Assembly: GCF_023715155.1 (NCBI RefSeq) | Contig: NZ_JAMBNQ010000014.1 | Coordinates: 1-64,000, forward strand | DNA: 64,000 bases | Direction: 5' to 3' | Source: Neobacillus mesonae | GTDB lineage: Bacteria > Bacillota > Bacilli > Bacillales > Cytobacillaceae | Shown: one piece after another, positions 18,335-28,437 of the stretch | How positions within the stretch are numbered: the first letter of the stretch is position 1 | Layout of the letters: the number at the start of each line of letters is the position of its first letter | Position numbers and translations under genes: made by a program | The notes under the pieces: generated by a model | Told to the model about the DNA's origin: nothing | The model's database searches: none | What the model saw: the letters and a program-made list of their open reading frames with translations, nothing else

Positions 18335-18363
18335 ACTATACCATAACCAAATTCTATATGCAA
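18335..18363 (-). promoter_or_regulatory. Sigma-A promoter of the rimP-nusA-infB operon
   Basis: TTGCAT (18358-18363), a spacer of exactly 17 bases and TATAGT (18335-18340) on the minus strand, with an extended -10 TGG directly before the -10. It lies between the polC stop and the leader terminator. Confidence 0.72.
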
Positions 18364-18384
18364 ACCCAAGAAATTTTACTTCCA

Positions 18385-21300
18385 TTAAAATAGAGAAAGT
18401 TGGTTTTGATCTGGAAGTGATTCTAAACAGCCTTGATTATCTAGGTATTCTAGAATAGTTTTGGATACTTTTCCACGTTGCTGCAGGTCTTCCTTCGATA
18501 AGAATTCACCCTTGGCACGTGCATTTACAATGTTGATTGCAGCATTAGTTCCAAGGCCAGGGATTGAATTGAATGGTGGAATTAATGAATTACCATCAAT
18601 AATAAATTCTGATGCAGCAGATTTATATAAGTCGTAGTTTTGGAATGAGTACCCTCTTTCGGTCATTTCGAGCGCTAATTCCAAAACGGTTAATAAACTT
18701 TTCTCTTTATTGGATGCATCCAATCCTTTTGCATTGATTTCTGCAATCCTTGCACGAATCGCTTCAGAACCATGTGTCATTGTTTCAATTTCGAAGTCTT
18801 CTGCACGAACTGTGAAATAGGCTGCATAGTAAAGAAGCGGTAAATGAACTTTAAAATAAGCAATCCGCACTGCCATCAAAACATATGCGGCAGCATGTGC
18901 TTTTGGGAACATGTACTTTATTTTTTTACATGAATCGATATACCATTCCGGCACTTCATTCCTGCGCATTTCTGCTTCCATATCATCTGTTAAGCCCTTC
19001 CCTTTACGGACAGACTCCATGATTTTAAATGCAAGTGAAGGCTCTAGCCCCTGATAAATCAGGTATACCATGATATCATCACGACAGCCGATTACTTCGC
19101 TTAATGTACAGGTTTGATTTTGAATTAATTCCTGAGCATTTCCAAGCCAAACGTCTGTACCATGTGAAAGTCCAGAAATTTGAACCAGTTCTGAGAAGGT
19201 TGTCGGCTTTGTATCCTCAAGCATCTGTCTAACAAACCTTGTTCCAAATTCAGGGATACCCAGTGTCCCTGTTTTACACATGATTTGTTCCTCGGTAACT
19301 CCCAAAGATTCAGGGCTGCTGAATATTTTCATTACCTCTGGGTCGTCCGTTGGAATGGTTTTTGGATCAATCCCGCTTAAATCTTGCAGCATCCTAATAA
19401 CCGTCGGATCATCGTGTCCGAGTATATCTAGTTTTAAGACGTTATCATGAATGGAATGGAAATCAAAATGGGTTGTTCTCCATTCAGAATTTCTATCATC
19501 AGCCGGGAATTGAATAGGAGTAAAATCAAAAACATCCATGTAATCAGGAATAACGATAATACCCCCAGGGTGCTGGCCGGTTGTCCGCTTAACACCCGTA
19601 CAGCCTGAAGCAAGCCGTTCAGTTTCAGCATTTCTCATATGGAGATTATGATCCTGCTGATAGGCTTTTACATAGCCAAAAGCTGTCTTATCTGCGACTG
19701 TACCAATGGTACCTGCCCGATATACATAGTCATCACCGAACAAAACCTTTGTATAGTCATGGGCGCGCGGCTGATATTCACCAGAGAAGTTCAAGTCGAT
19801 ATCTGGAACCTTGTCCCCTTTAAAACCAAGAAATGTTTCAAAGGGAATATCATGACCATCTTTACGATATTTAGCTCCGCAATTTGGACAGTTTTTATCT
19901 GGTAAATCAAAACCAGAACCAACCGATCCATCATCAAAAAACTCCGAATGTTTGCATTCAGGGCAGATATAATGAGGCGGCAGTGCATTTACTTCAGTAA
20001 TTTCCGTCATCGTGGCAACTAATGAGGAACCGACTGAACCCCTGGAACCAACTAGATATCCATCATTAAGTGATTTTTTTACAAGTTTGTGGGCGATTAA
20101 ATAGATGACGGAAAATCCATGACCGATGATACTTTTCAATTCTTTTTCAAGCCGTGCTTCAACTATTTCCGGCAGCGGATCACCATAGATCTTGTGAGCC
20201 ATGTCATAGCTCATCTTGCGCATTTCATCCTCTGCACCCTCGATCTTTGGTGTATACAATTCATCTTTGATTGGTTTAATGTCATCAATCATATCTGCTA
20301 TTTTATTGGTATTGGTAACCACTATTCTCTTGGCCTTTTCCGCACCAAGAAATGAAAAGGCATCAAGCATCTCATTGGTTGTCCTGAAATGAACATCCGG
20401 AAGTTCATGACGATTTAATGGATTGGCACCGCCCTGTGAACTAATCAGGATTTTGCGGTAAATTTTATCATTTTCATTCAAGTAATGAACATTTCCAGTT
20501 GCCACCACAGGAATCTCAAGTTTATCGCCAAGTTCCACGATATTGCCGATTATTTGTTCAAGGGCTTTTTCATCACGAACAAGTTCCATCTCAATTAATG
20601 GTGCATAAACTTCTTTTGGCATGACCTCAAGATAGTCATAAAAGCGGGCAGCTTCTTCAACTTCTTCGGGAGTCTTTTGCATCATTCCTTCAAAGACCTC
20701 TCCCTTGTCGCAAGCAGAACCAACAATTATTCCTTCACGGTATTTCTGCAGTAACGAACGAGGTACTCTTGGAACCCGGTAAAAATACTCAATATGAGCG
20801 ATGGAAATAATCTTAAATAAATTTTTCAAACCAGCCGCTGTCTGTGCAATAAGAGTACAATGATAAGGTCTTGCACGCTGATATGCATTCCCTTTCCCCA
20901 TGTTTTCATTAAGCTGGTCATGATACTCAATCCCTTTTTCTTGAGCATCTTTTAACATTTTTAATAATAAATAGCCTGTAGCTTCAGCATCGTAGATTGC
21001 CCGGTGATGTTGAGTTAATTCAATATCAAACTTTTTGGTTAACGTATTTAAACGGTGATTCTTTAACTCTGGATAAAGAAAACGGCCAAGTTCTAATGTA
21101 TCAATTACTGGATTTTTTGCTTTTCCTATACCGATATTTTTATATCCGACATTTAGGAATCCCATATCGAACGAGGCATTGTGTGCAACTAAGACCGCAT
21201 CTTGTGCCCAATCATGAAACCTTTGGAAGACCTCAGACGTTTCTGGTGCGTTTTGTACCATATCATCCGTTATACCTGTTAAATTTATGGTTGTAGCCGA

Positions 21301-22710
21301 TAAGCGGTGATGCGGGTTGGCAAAAGATTCAAATCTGTCGATTATTTCTCCGTCTTTCACTTTTACAGCTGCAAGCTCGATAACCGTATTATAGACAGCA
21401 GAAAGGCCGGTCGTCTCAACGTCGAAAACAACATAGGTATCGTCTGAAAGCAGCCTGTGAGCATCATTGTAGGCAATAGGAACGCCATCATCCACTAGAT
21501 TTGCCTCGACGCCAAAAAGAATTTTAATATCGTTCTTCTTACCTGCACTAAATGCTTCCGGGAATGATTGAGCGCCAGCATGGTCTGTTACAGCAATTGC
21601 CTTATGACCCCATTTTTTTGCTTGGGCAACCAGCGCACTTACTGGTGTTACGGCATCCATTTGACTCATTGGTGTATGAAGATGGAGCTCCACTCGTTTT
21701 TCGTTTTCCGGTGCTGTATCCTTCCGCTCAACCGGCTTAATTTCATGTATATCATTCGCAATCATCACAAGATCCCGGACGAAGGTATCATTTTGTATAC
21801 TTCCGCGGGCCTTTACCCACATTCCTTTTTTGACACGTTGAAATTGGGCAGCATCCTCTTTGTCACGGGAAAACATTTTCACCATAATGGAACTGGTATA
21901 GTCTGTAACTTTAAATGTAAGCAGTGACCGTCCGCTTCTTAATTCACGTATTTCAGCATCAAAGATATAACCCTCGACTACTACTCTTCTTTCTTCATCT
22001 ACAATTTCAATCATACTGCGAAGATCATGGTCATCTTTAATTGTAAGACCGATTGAAACCGGGCCATCCGAAACGTCGCCATTAGCTTGGTTATTTTCTG
22101 CCTCTTTCTTCTGCATTTCCACCATTGCTAAAAGGGCCCGTTCTTGATCTTCTTTCTCTTTAGCCCGTTGAAATTGTTCATATTCTTCATTTTTTTCATC
22201 CTTTTTGATTTCCGTATCCATTGAAATGAATGGAAATCCTAAAGATTGAAGTATATTGCTAATGACAGAACCATATTTATTTTTTAATGTCATTCCTTCA
22301 GCTTCATTGTGAACCGCAACGGTCAATTTGTTTCCATTGACTTCTGGAACTTGTCCATTTAAAAGCTTAATCAGGGGCGGCGAAATACCATCAATTTGCT
22401 GGATACAATAGCTCCAGTATTGTTGTAGTAATTCAGCAGTAAAAGCGGAATTTTCGGTGTGGATTTCGTAAGTAATAATAGCGATATTAGAAAAAGCTCT
22501 TTCTAACCGTGTTGCAAATTGGATATAAACATTAAAAGGAAGAATTTTTTCAAATAAAAATTGAAAATGCCACTTCCTTGATTTTTTTTCAACTAATAGC
22601 CTTTCGATTTGCGCATTGTTGAAATACACTACAACAGCATCCTCAACTAATTGCAGCTGCTGGAGCAAGAGTTGGAATCGCTCTTTATTGCCCAAGGCAT
22701 GTTCGCTCAT
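18385..22710 (-). CDS. polC: DNA polymerase III alpha subunit, PolC type
   Basis: PolC is the main replicative polymerase of low-GC Gram-positive bacteria. The 1441-residue protein has an N-terminal domain, an OB-fold domain ([29 protein letters not shown]), and a PHP domain ([12 protein letters not shown]) split by a DnaQ-like 3'-5' exonuclease ([16 protein letters not shown], about 420-590). Then come a zinc-binding module ([10 protein letters not shown] and CPNCGAKY), the palm with PDIDLNFS and the fingers. The C-terminal end QLSLF is a clamp-binding motif. The ATG at 22708-22710 is preferred because GGGAG precedes it at 8 bases; the longer frame starts at a TTG without a ribosome site. 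B. subtilis has proS next to it, which is missing here. Confidence 0.98.
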   Translation of the reverse strand: MSEHALGNKERFQLLLQQLQLVEDAVVVYFNNAQIERLLVEKKSRKWHFQFLFEKILPFNVYIQFATRLERAFSNIAIITYEIHTENSAFTAELLQQYWSYCIQQIDGISPPLIKLLNGQVPEVNGNKLTVAVHNEAEGMTLKNKYGSVISNILQSLGFPFISMDTEIKKDEKNEEYEQFQRAKEKEDQERALLAMVEMQKKEAENNQANGDVSDGPVSIGLTIKDDHDLRSMIEIVDEERRVVVEGYIFDAEIRELRSGRSLLTFKVTDYTSSIMVKMFSRDKEDAAQFQRVKKGMWVKARGSIQNDTFVRDLVMIANDIHEIKPVERKDTAPENEKRVELHLHTPMSQMDAVTPVSALVAQAKKWGHKAIAVTDHAGAQSFPEAFSAGKKNDIKILFGVEANLVDDGVPIAYNDAHRLLSDDTYVVFDVETTGLSAVYNTVIELAAVKVKDGEIIDRFESFANPHHRLSATTINLTGITDDMVQNAPETSEVFQRFHDWAQDAVLVAHNASFDMGFLNVGYKNIGIGKAKNPVIDTLELGRFLYPELKNHRLNTLTKKFDIELTQHHRAIYDAEATGYLLLKMLKDAQEKGIEYHDQLNENMGKGNAYQRARPYHCTLIAQTAAGLKNLFKIISIAHIEYFYRVPRVPRSLLQKYREGIIVGSACDKGEVFEGMMQKTPEEVEEAARFYDYLEVMPKEVYAPLIEMELVRDEKALEQIIGNIVELGDKLEIPVVATGNVHYLNENDKIYRKILISSQGGANPLNRHELPDVHFRTTNEMLDAFSFLGAEKAKRIVVTNTNKIADMIDDIKPIKDELYTPKIEGAEDEMRKMSYDMAHKIYGDPLPEIVEARLEKELKSIIGHGFSVIYLIAHKLVKKSLNDGYLVGSRGSVGSSLVATMTEITEVNALPPHYICPECKHSEFFDDGSVGSGFDLPDKNCPNCGAKYRKDGHDIPFETFLGFKGDKVPDIDLNFSGEYQPRAHDYTKVLFGDDYVYRAGTIGTVADKTAFGYVKAYQQDHNLHMRNAETERLASGCTGVKRTTGQHPGGIIVIPDYMDVFDFTPIQFPADDRNSEWRTTHFDFHSIHDNVLKLDILGHDDPTVIRMLQDLSGIDPKTIPTDDPEVMKIFSSPESLGVTEEQIMCKTGTLGIPEFGTRFVRQMLEDTKPTTFSELVQISGLSHGTDVWLGNAQELIQNQTCTLSEVIGCRDDIMVYLIYQGLEPSLAFKIMESVRKGKGLTDDMEAEMRRNEVPEWYIDSCKKIKYMFPKAHAAAYVLMAVRIAYFKVHLPLLYYAAYFTVRAEDFEIETMTHGSEAIRARIAEINAKGLDASNKEKSLLTVLELALEMTERGYSFQNYDLYKSAASEFIIDGNSLIPPFNSIPGLGTNAAINIVNARAKGEFLSKEDLQQRGKVSKTILEYLDNQGCLESLPDQNQLSLF

Positions 22711-22749
22711 CGTTCTCTCTCCCATCCTAATTCTCTCTAACAAAACATA

Positions 22750-22758
22750 ATTATATCA
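22750..22758 (-). promoter_or_regulatory. Extended -10 promoter of polC
   Basis: TGATATAAT on the minus strand is a perfect -10 (TATAAT at 22750-22755) with an extended TG motif. No good -35 is visible at 17 bases (CGATTT). It lies 40 bases upstream of the polC start. Confidence 0.55.
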
Positions 22759-22815
22759 CATCAGTTTATCAAAAATCGGTTTTATTCGACAAAAACCTTC
22801 ATCCATTTTTTGTCC

Positions 22816-22850
22816 ATAAAAAAATAAGGAACCAATAAAGCTGGTTCCAA
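22816..22850 (-). terminator. Terminator of rseP
   Basis: GGAACCA and TGGTTCC pair across a 7-base loop and are followed on the minus strand by TTATTTTTTTATGG. The structured element at 22856-23112 lies between the rseP stop and this terminator, so it is probably in the rseP 3' untranslated region. Confidence 0.88.
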
Positions 22851-22855
22851 ATTTG

Positions 22856-23112
22856 TTTATTCCGCCTCAACGGGCAGTAAGACTCCCACCTTAAAATTAT
22901 TGAGTAAACAAAGAAATTAGTTAGGAGATCTACTGCCTGTAAAGGTCCGATTTGTGAAAAACAGCAAAACTTACCGATGCGTAAGCAAAGGTTAGTCTAA
23001 ACCTATTTGTACGGACTCTTTATCAGTGCGGCACCAACGATATTAAAGTCAGTACAACGGGACTATCCATCAGTGGGGTTGAAGAACCAACTGATGGAAG
23101 TTTTACTTTATT
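22856..23112. repeat. Structured intergenic element, copy A (long form)
   Basis: This fills the gap between polC and rseP. On the plus strand it starts TTTATTCCGCCTCAACGGG and has GGGCAGT pairing with ACTGCCTG further on. It carries CTATTTGT, CGATATTA and AACGGGACTATCCATCAGT blocks shared with copy C, and ends with hairpin CCATCAGT-loop-ACTGATGG (23067-23097) plus AGTTTTACTTTATT. The end overlaps the rseP stop codon. Which strand is functional is unknown; read on the minus strand it is co-oriented with rseP. There is no open frame of note. Confidence 0.7.
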
Positions 23113-24370
23113 TTAAGAAGAACCTCTGTATATCATTCCATGTGACGACAAGCATGAGCAGCATCAGTAAAGCAAAGCCGATGAAATGTACCATTCCCTC
23201 TTTTTGCCTGTCAATTGGCTTTCCTCTCACTGCCTCAATGGCAAAAAACATCAATCTGCCGCCATCAAGTGCAGGAATTGGTAATAAGTTCATAATTCCT
23301 AAATTGATACTTAAAATACCTGCCCATTTCATTAGATAATAAATTCCCGATTTTGCAACTTCATCGGTTGAATAGTAAATCCCTACAGGACCGGATAGTG
23401 CATCAATAGAAAACTGTCCTGTAACTAATTTACCAACCATTACAAAAATTTGTGTTGTCCAAAAATAAGTTTCTTTCGCCCCAGCCGTAACTGCTTGAAC
23501 AGGAGATTTTTCTACAGGACTATAAACCCCGATAATCCCTATTTTATCTCCTTCGACCGCTTTCTCTTGTGGTGTTACTTGGACATCCTTTTCTTGTCCA
23601 TTACGAACAATTGAAAAATCTAATTTTTCATTTGGATTTTTACGTATGATTTCAACTACGTCAGACCAGCTTGTAATTTCTGACCCATTAATGCTCTGAA
23701 TAATGTCATCTTTTTGAAGTCCAGCAGCATTTGCGGCACCATCCTTTGTGATAACCCCAAGTTTTGGTTCATTTGTCGGCACGCCTTGTAATAAAGCGAT
23801 AATAATAAATACCACAAAAGCCAAAACAAAATTCATAGCCGGACCTGCAAAAATAGTCAAAAATCTTTGCCATAATGTTTTGGAGGCAAACTGTCTGTCA
23901 ATCGGTGCAAGCTGTGTCTCCACACCATTTTCTACAATGACCGCTGCGGGATGAATAGGAAAAGTCTGCATGTTTTCATTATCATCATCAGGATACCCTT
24001 TTATGATCAAATCCTTTTCAATATCCGCATGCTCTACTTCAACAATTCGGCAATTAGGATATTTATCTTTATTATTAAGGATAATTTTACTTACTTGTTC
24101 TTCCTTATTAAATAATAATCCAATCCGATAACCAGGCTTAATCTCAACCATTTCCGGGTCTTCTCCAGCCATGCGGACATAACCGCCAATTGGCAGCAGC
24201 CTGATTGTATAGGTTGTCTCTCCCCTTTTATGAGAAAAAACCTTTGGTCCCATACCGATTGCAAACTCACGGCACAATATTCCGGCTCTCTTGGCAAAAA
24301 TGAAATGACCAAATTCATGAAAGAAGACTAATGCACCAAAAATTACGATAAAGGCAATAACTGTATTCAA
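23108..24370 (-). CDS. rseP: Site-2 intramembrane metalloprotease RseP/RasP
   Basis: RasP cleaves anti-sigma factors such as RsiW and remnant signal peptides within the membrane. Zinc motif HEFGH lies at 18-22 in the first membrane segment, one PDZ domain follows (about 200-280, GAANAAGLQKDDIIQSINGSEI), and the third ligand motif MNLLPIPALDGGRL is near the C-terminus. The TTG at 24368-24370 is chosen because AGGTGG lies 8 bases upstream and the protein then begins MNTVIAF, as in B. subtilis; the longer frame would start with a GTG inside the ribosome site. It lies downstream of dxr. Confidence 0.94.
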   Translation of the reverse strand: MNTVIAFIVIFGALVFFHEFGHFIFAKRAGILCREFAIGMGPKVFSHKRGETTYTIRLLPIGGYVRMAGEDPEMVEIKPGYRIGLLFNKEEQVSKIILNNKDKYPNCRIVEVEHADIEKDLIIKGYPDDDNENMQTFPIHPAAVIVENGVETQLAPIDRQFASKTLWQRFLTIFAGPAMNFVLAFVVFIIIALLQGVPTNEPKLGVITKDGAANAAGLQKDDIIQSINGSEITSWSDVVEIIRKNPNEKLDFSIVRNGQEKDVQVTPQEKAVEGDKIGIIGVYSPVEKSPVQAVTAGAKETYFWTTQIFVMVGKLVTGQFSIDALSGPVGIYYSTDEVAKSGIYYLMKWAGILSINLGIMNLLPIPALDGGRLMFFAIEAVRGKPIDRQKEGMVHFIGFALLMLLMLVVTWNDIQRFFLK

Positions 24371-24420
24371 AAATATAACCACCTTTTTTTGGGGTAGGAA
24401 AGGATCTTTATTCCTTTAAT

Positions 24421-24445
24421 CGACTGTGAATAATTATCACAGCCG
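24421..24445 (-). other. Inverted repeat between dxr and rseP
   Basis: CGACTGTGAA and TTATCACAGCCG pair over about 9 bp with a short AT loop. There is no T-tract after it on the minus strand, so it is more likely a processing or stability hairpin than a terminator. Confidence 0.4.
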
Positions 24446-24458
24446 ATGCTATTTTTAA

Positions 24459-25601
24459 TTATAACAGTGATTGTACATACTGTCTTGTTTCCTTGTCAAC
24501 TTCGTGAATTACGTTTAAGCTCGGATAATCAATGGTTTGATGATGTTCTAACGCCTTTTCAACCAAATTTTCAATCTGTAAAAAACGTATCTTGCCTTCC
24601 AAAAAGGCAGCAACAGCTGTTTCATTCGCAGCATTTAAAACGGTCGGCAAGGTTCCCCCAATCCTGCCAGCTTCATAGGCGAATTTAAGGCAGCGGAAAC
24701 GTTCCAAATCCATTTCTTTAAAATGCAATTGGCCTATTGCTGCCAAATCCAGCCGATGTCCTGACGGGAGCGGCATACGATCCGGGTAGGTAAGAGCATA
24801 CTGGATTGGAACCCGCATATCTGGTGTTCCAATCTGACCTTTGATGCTGGAGTCATGAAATTCAACCATTGAATGAATAATGCTTTCTTTATGAAGAAGG
24901 ACATCAATTTTATCATATGGCATATCAAACAGCCAATGTGCCTCAATGACTTCCAACCCTTTATTCATCATACTGGCTGAATCAATCGTGATTTTTGCAC
25001 CCATCGACCAATTTGGATGATTTAGCGCTTCTTCAACAGTGACATCTTCTAACTCGCTTCGAGTTCGGTCTCGAAAACTGCCCCCAGACGCAGTTAAAAT
25101 CAATCGTTCGATATTTTTCTCTTTTTCCCCCTGAAGCGACTGAAAAATAGCAGAATGTTCACTGTCAACTGGTAAAAGCGGAACATTATTTTTCTTAGCT
25201 GCATCTACTACTAAATGTCCTGCTGTCACCAATGTTTCTTTGTTCGCAATGGCAATGGTTTTGCCACATTCAATGGCTTGCAGTGTTGGATTTAATCCAA
25301 CACTGCCTAACACGGCATTCACAAGTATATCCGCTTTTTCATAAACAGCCGTTTCAATTATTCCTTCATCCCCGTATGTGAAATTAGTATGGGGAAATTC
25401 TGCTTTTAATGTATTAAAATCATCAAAATTTTGGACAGATACTAATTCTGGTTGAAATTCACCAATAATTTTCCGGGTTAGCTCAATGTTTTTCCCAACA
25501 GATATTGCTTTAATAGTAAATTCATCTTGGTGCTCACGGACAACATCAAGTGTTTGAATCCCAATGGATCCTGTTGCCCCCAATAAACTAATATTTTTCA
25601 A
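24459..25601 (-). CDS. dxr: 1-deoxy-D-xylulose 5-phosphate reductoisomerase
   Basis: Dxr converts 1-deoxyxylulose 5-phosphate to methylerythritol 4-phosphate with NADPH, the committed step of the non-mevalonate isoprenoid pathway. The 380-residue protein has the NADPH loop [13 protein letters not shown] at the N-terminus, metal-binding [11 protein letters not shown] and the substrate-binding [10 protein letters not shown] and [27 protein letters not shown] segments. Translation appears to begin at TTG (25599-25601) with GGAGATG upstream. Its neighbour uppS uses the product of this pathway for wall lipid carrier synthesis. Confidence 0.97.
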   Translation of the reverse strand: MKNISLLGATGSIGIQTLDVVREHQDEFTIKAISVGKNIELTRKIIGEFQPELVSVQNFDDFNTLKAEFPHTNFTYGDEGIIETAVYEKADILVNAVLGSVGLNPTLQAIECGKTIAIANKETLVTAGHLVVDAAKKNNVPLLPVDSEHSAIFQSLQGEKEKNIERLILTASGGSFRDRTRSELEDVTVEEALNHPNWSMGAKITIDSASMMNKGLEVIEAHWLFDMPYDKIDVLLHKESIIHSMVEFHDSSIKGQIGTPDMRVPIQYALTYPDRMPLPSGHRLDLAAIGQLHFKEMDLERFRCLKFAYEAGRIGGTLPTVLNAANETAVAAFLEGKIRFLQIENLVEKALEHHQTIDYPSLNVIHEVDKETRQYVQSLL

Positions 25602-25622
25602 AATAAGTCATCTCCTATAAGA

Positions 25623-25740
25623 AAGAAAAGCGTAAGCGCCTTGGCCAGCCTCAGGCAAGCACAAGCCAATCTGGCTGAAAGCTTTATTGCCTATGACCAG
25701 ATTGGCTTGTGACGCCGGGAGTTCGGTGCTGGAGCTGTAC
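25623..25740. repeat. Dispersed GC-rich intergenic repeat, copy R2
   Basis: It begins GAAAAGCGTAAGCGCCTTGG, the family signature, and ends with GGTGCTGGAGCTG. Inside is a 14-bp perfect stem, ACAAGCCAATCTGG with CCAGATTGGCTTGT (25661-25710). It lies between cdsA and dxr and probably folds in their shared transcript. Confidence 0.75.
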
Positions 25741-25766
25741 ATTCTTGAAGGTCTTAAATATTAAAT

Positions 25767-26549
25767 TTAAGACCAAATGTGGAATAAATGCAGCAATGGC
25801 AGAACAAAAAGTAAGCTGTCAAAGCGGTCGAGGATACCGCCGTGACCTGGTAAAATATTTCCTGAATCTTTCACATTAAAATGGCGTTTATAGGCAGATT
25901 GGACAAGGTCTCCAATTTGTCCAAATATGGAAAGAACAATCGTCATCCCTATTAATGTGATAATAGTAGCATTAAAGTCAGAAAAGAGTCCGAAAAAAAT
26001 TGCTACCACTACTGCACAAACTATTCCGCCTAAAGACCCTTCTACCGTTTTATTCGGGCTGATTTCCGGCCAAAGTTTATTTTTACCCATTGCTTTACCA
26101 AAAAAATACGCCCCGGAATCAGTAGCCCATATGATGAATAACGAATAAAAAATATACACAATTCCTGCTTCACGTGTTTCCATGAAAAAATAAAAACCGA
26201 TTCCTACATATATCGAGGATAAAATCGAAAATCCGGCATCCTCAAAATCAAAGCGGTTTTTCGTGATAACCGTATAAGTCAATAATAAAAGGATTAGCGC
26301 AATACTTATTTCAACTTTAGAATAATAAAAGTCATTAAGAATTTCATTTGGTAAAAGAAGAATCCACAGAAGAATTAACGCCAAAAACCCATAAGGCGAA
26401 AAAATACTTAATTTCTTCATCCTCATTAATTCATAGAGTCCAATACTGGCAAGAACATATGTCAACAGCAAAAAAGGAAGTCCGCCATAAAAAACGATTG
26501 GCAGAAATAGCGCTGCTGCAACGACCCCAGTTATGATTCTTTGCTTCAT
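25767..26549 (-). CDS. cdsA: Phosphatidate cytidylyltransferase
   Basis: CdsA makes CDP-diacylglycerol from phosphatidate and CTP at the membrane, the branch point of phospholipid synthesis. The 260-residue protein is highly hydrophobic with about seven or eight membrane segments. It carries SPNKTVEGSLGG and the CDS signature SGNILPGHGGILDRFDSLLF near the C-terminus. The ATG at 26547-26549 (MKQRIITG) matches the family N-terminus, although its spacing to AAGG is rather long (about 14 bases); the alternative upstream GTG overlaps that site. It lies 92 bases behind uppS. Confidence 0.95.
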   Translation of the reverse strand: MKQRIITGVVAAALFLPIVFYGGLPFLLLTYVLASIGLYELMRMKKLSIFSPYGFLALILLWILLLPNEILNDFYYSKVEISIALILLLLTYTVITKNRFDFEDAGFSILSSIYVGIGFYFFMETREAGIVYIFYSLFIIWATDSGAYFFGKAMGKNKLWPEISPNKTVEGSLGGIVCAVVVAIFFGLFSDFNATIITLIGMTIVLSIFGQIGDLVQSAYKRHFNVKDSGNILPGHGGILDRFDSLLFVLPLLHLFHIWS

Positions 26550-26641
26550 TAATAATTTCAACACCTTTTTAATATTAGAGAAGGTTAAAAATAAAATGAT
26601 TGGCTAGACGGGATTCATTATTTGGTGAAACATCCCTGCCT

Positions 26642-27418
26642 TTATATTCCTCCAAAGCGTCTTTGTCTTTTTTGAAAAACCTCTATCGCTTCCAGCAGAT
26701 GTTCCTCACTGAAATCAGGCCATAACACATCCGTAAACCAAAACTCCGAGTAAGCTAATTGCCATAACATAAAATTACTTAAACGGATTTCACCGCTTGT
26801 CCGAATTAATAGATCTGGGTCTGAAAAATCCGCTGTCATCAAATAAGATGAAAAAATCTGTTCATTCAAGTCAGATTCGTTCAGTGTTCCATTTTGACAA
26901 TCAGTTAAAACCTTTTTTACTGCATCAATAATTTCGGCTCTGCTGCCGTAATTTAATGCAAAATTTAATACTAACCCATCATTATTTTTAGTCTCTTCCA
27001 TAGCTTTTTCTATTGCACGCAGTGTATGTACGGGAAGTTGATTTTTATATCCCATCATTTTTACCTGAACATTATTTTCCACCAATTCAGGAAGAAATGT
27101 TCCAAGAAATTCTTCAGGCAGTTTCATTATATAATCGACTTCATTTTTTGGCCGTTTCCAGTTTTCTGTCGAAAAAGCATACAGAGTAAGTGTCTTAACG
27201 CCAAGATCATTAGCGAGCATGGTTGTTTTACGAACTACTTTCATACCTTCATGATGGCCCGCAATCCTTGGCAGTGCCCGCTTTTTAGCCCAACGGCCAT
27301 TACCATCCATAATGATAGCGACGTGTTCTGGTATGGGTGACTTTTTTAACTCTTCTATTTTATCTCGGAGTATGGAAGAATTATTTTGATTCTTCCAAAG
27401 CCTAATTTTATTAAACAT
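26642..27418 (-). CDS. uppS: Undecaprenyl diphosphate synthase (cis-prenyltransferase)
   Basis: UppS adds eight isoprene units to farnesyl diphosphate to form the carrier lipid for peptidoglycan and teichoic acid synthesis. The 258-residue protein has the catalytic Asp38 in IIMDGNGRWAKKR, the LPRIAGHHEGMK motif, SFSTENWKRP-like YAFSTENWKRP and the RTSGEIRLSNFMLWQLAYSE substrate-binding block near the end. It begins the uppS-cdsA-dxr-rseP series. An extended -10 motif lies about 95 bases upstream. Confidence 0.98.
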   Translation of the reverse strand: MFNKIRLWKNQNNSSILRDKIEELKKSPIPEHVAIIMDGNGRWAKKRALPRIAGHHEGMKVVRKTTMLANDLGVKTLTLYAFSTENWKRPKNEVDYIMKLPEEFLGTFLPELVENNVQVKMMGYKNQLPVHTLRAIEKAMEETKNNDGLVLNFALNYGSRAEIIDAVKKVLTDCQNGTLNESDLNEQIFSSYLMTADFSDPDLLIRTSGEIRLSNFMLWQLAYSEFWFTDVLWPDFSEEHLLEAIEVFQKRQRRFGGI

Positions 27419-27590
27419 AACATTTGCTCCTCGAATACTTATTCATTTCCTCCGAAATTAAACTGCTTGTTACCAACAATATGTATTGTAGAAATTATCC
27501 AGCATGTTTATATCATACCAAATAATCCAAAAGATATCTTCATTTAATAACCTATGTAAATTAAAATGAGTTCAGAATAATGATTAGAAC
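27419..27590 (-). promoter_or_regulatory. uppS upstream region with extended -10 motif
   Basis: This AT-rich gap contains TGGTATGAT on the minus strand (TATGAT at 27512-27517, extended -10). I see no convincing -35 hexamer and no gene. The rest of the gap to frr is filled by element copy B and the frr terminator. Confidence 0.4.
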
Positions 27591-27745
27591 TTTTATCCCG
27601 CATTAACGGGATGTAAGAACTGCTTTTAGGCTTACATGCAAAGAAGGATATGCGGGAGATTAACTGCCCGTAAATGCCCGATTGGTTCAACTAATAATTA
27701 GCGGTGAACGAAAACCTTCCCGCTGATTAAAGTTTCACTTTATTA
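27591..27745. repeat. Structured intergenic element, copy B (short form)
   Basis: On the plus strand TTTTATCCCGCATTAACGGG begins the element. ATGTAAG and CTTACAT form an inner stem, AACTGCCCGTAAATGCCCGATTG matches copies A and C, and the terminal hairpin pairs TAATTAGCGG (27695-27704) with CCGCTGATTA (27720-27729). It ends AAAGTTTCACTTTATT. The middle section of copies A and C is absent. It lies between frr and uppS. Confidence 0.7.
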
Positions 27746-27815
27746 TACTTCCCCGTTAATTTTCGCTCAACCATCAAACTTATAATAGCAGGGATAACAT
27801 TATTACAGCCAATAG

Positions 27816-27843
27816 GAAAAAAACCCCCTAAAAAAGAGGGTCT
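27816..27843 (-). terminator. Terminator of frr
   Basis: ACCCTC and GGGGGT pair around a T-rich loop, followed on the minus strand by seven T residues. It lies about 40 bases behind the frr stop. Confidence 0.8.
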
Positions 27844-27879
27844 CCCTATTTCTATTCAAGGTACTTTCGCTTTTCTTTA

Positions 27880-28437
27880 TTAAACTTCCATAATTTCTTT
27901 TTCTTTATCTTTCGTAATTTGATCAATTTTGTTAATCTGATCATCTGTTAATTTTTGGATGTCATCTGAATACCCTCGAAGAGCATCTTCAGTAATTTCG
28001 CCATTTTTTTCAAGTTTTTTCAATTCATCATTTGCATCACGACGAATATTGCGGATAGCAATCTTCGCTTCTTCTGATTCTTTTTTCACCAATTTAACAA
28101 GCTCTTTTCTACGTTCTTCCGTCAATTGTGGAATGGCAAGACGGATAACAGACCCATCGCTGGTTGGATTTAATCCAAGGTCAGATTTTAAAATCGCTTT
28201 TTCAATCTCGCCGAGGATTGACTTATCATATGGCTGAATTACTAATAATCTTGCTTCTGGAGTTGAAATCCCAGCAAGCTGATTAACTGGAGTCGAGGCA
28301 CCATAATAATCAACAGTAATTCTGTCCAATAATGATGCATTAGCTCTTCCTGCACGGATGCTTGCAAGTTCTCTAGTGTATGCTTGGATCGCTTTCGTCA
28401 TTCTCTCTTTTGCCGAATTAATAACTTGTTTAGGCAT
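27880..28437 (-). CDS. frr: Ribosome recycling factor
   Basis: Frr splits the post-termination ribosome together with EF-G. The 185-residue protein is full length and has the family pattern: [26 protein letters not shown], then [19 protein letters not shown] and [31 protein letters not shown], with long alpha-helices at both ends. The start ATG shares its A with the pyrH stop (TAATG), so the two genes are translationally coupled, with GGGGGAAG upstream as ribosome site. Confidence 0.98.
   Translation of the reverse strand: MPKQVINSAKERMTKAIQAYTRELASIRAGRANASLLDRITVDYYGASTPVNQLAGISTPEARLLVIQPYDKSILGEIEKAILKSDLGLNPTSDGSVIRLAIPQLTEERRKELVKLVKKESEEAKIAIRNIRRDANDELKKLEKNGEITEDALRGYSDDIQKLTDDQINKIDQITKDKEKEIMEV

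Noticed and set aside
22856..23112. Degraded proS gene between rseP and polC
   Set aside because: No ProRS motif can be read in any frame, and the whole block is explained by similarity to element copies B and C.
23007..23339. Plus-strand frame of 110 codons over element A and the rseP end
   Set aside because: Most of it is the antisense of the conserved rseP C-terminus; the rest is in the structured element.
27591..27745. Firm assignment of the element family to HEARO/omega-RNA of IscB
   Set aside because: The family name cannot be confirmed by eye: no IscB or TnpB gene is near any of the three copies, and I have no reliable consensus to compare.
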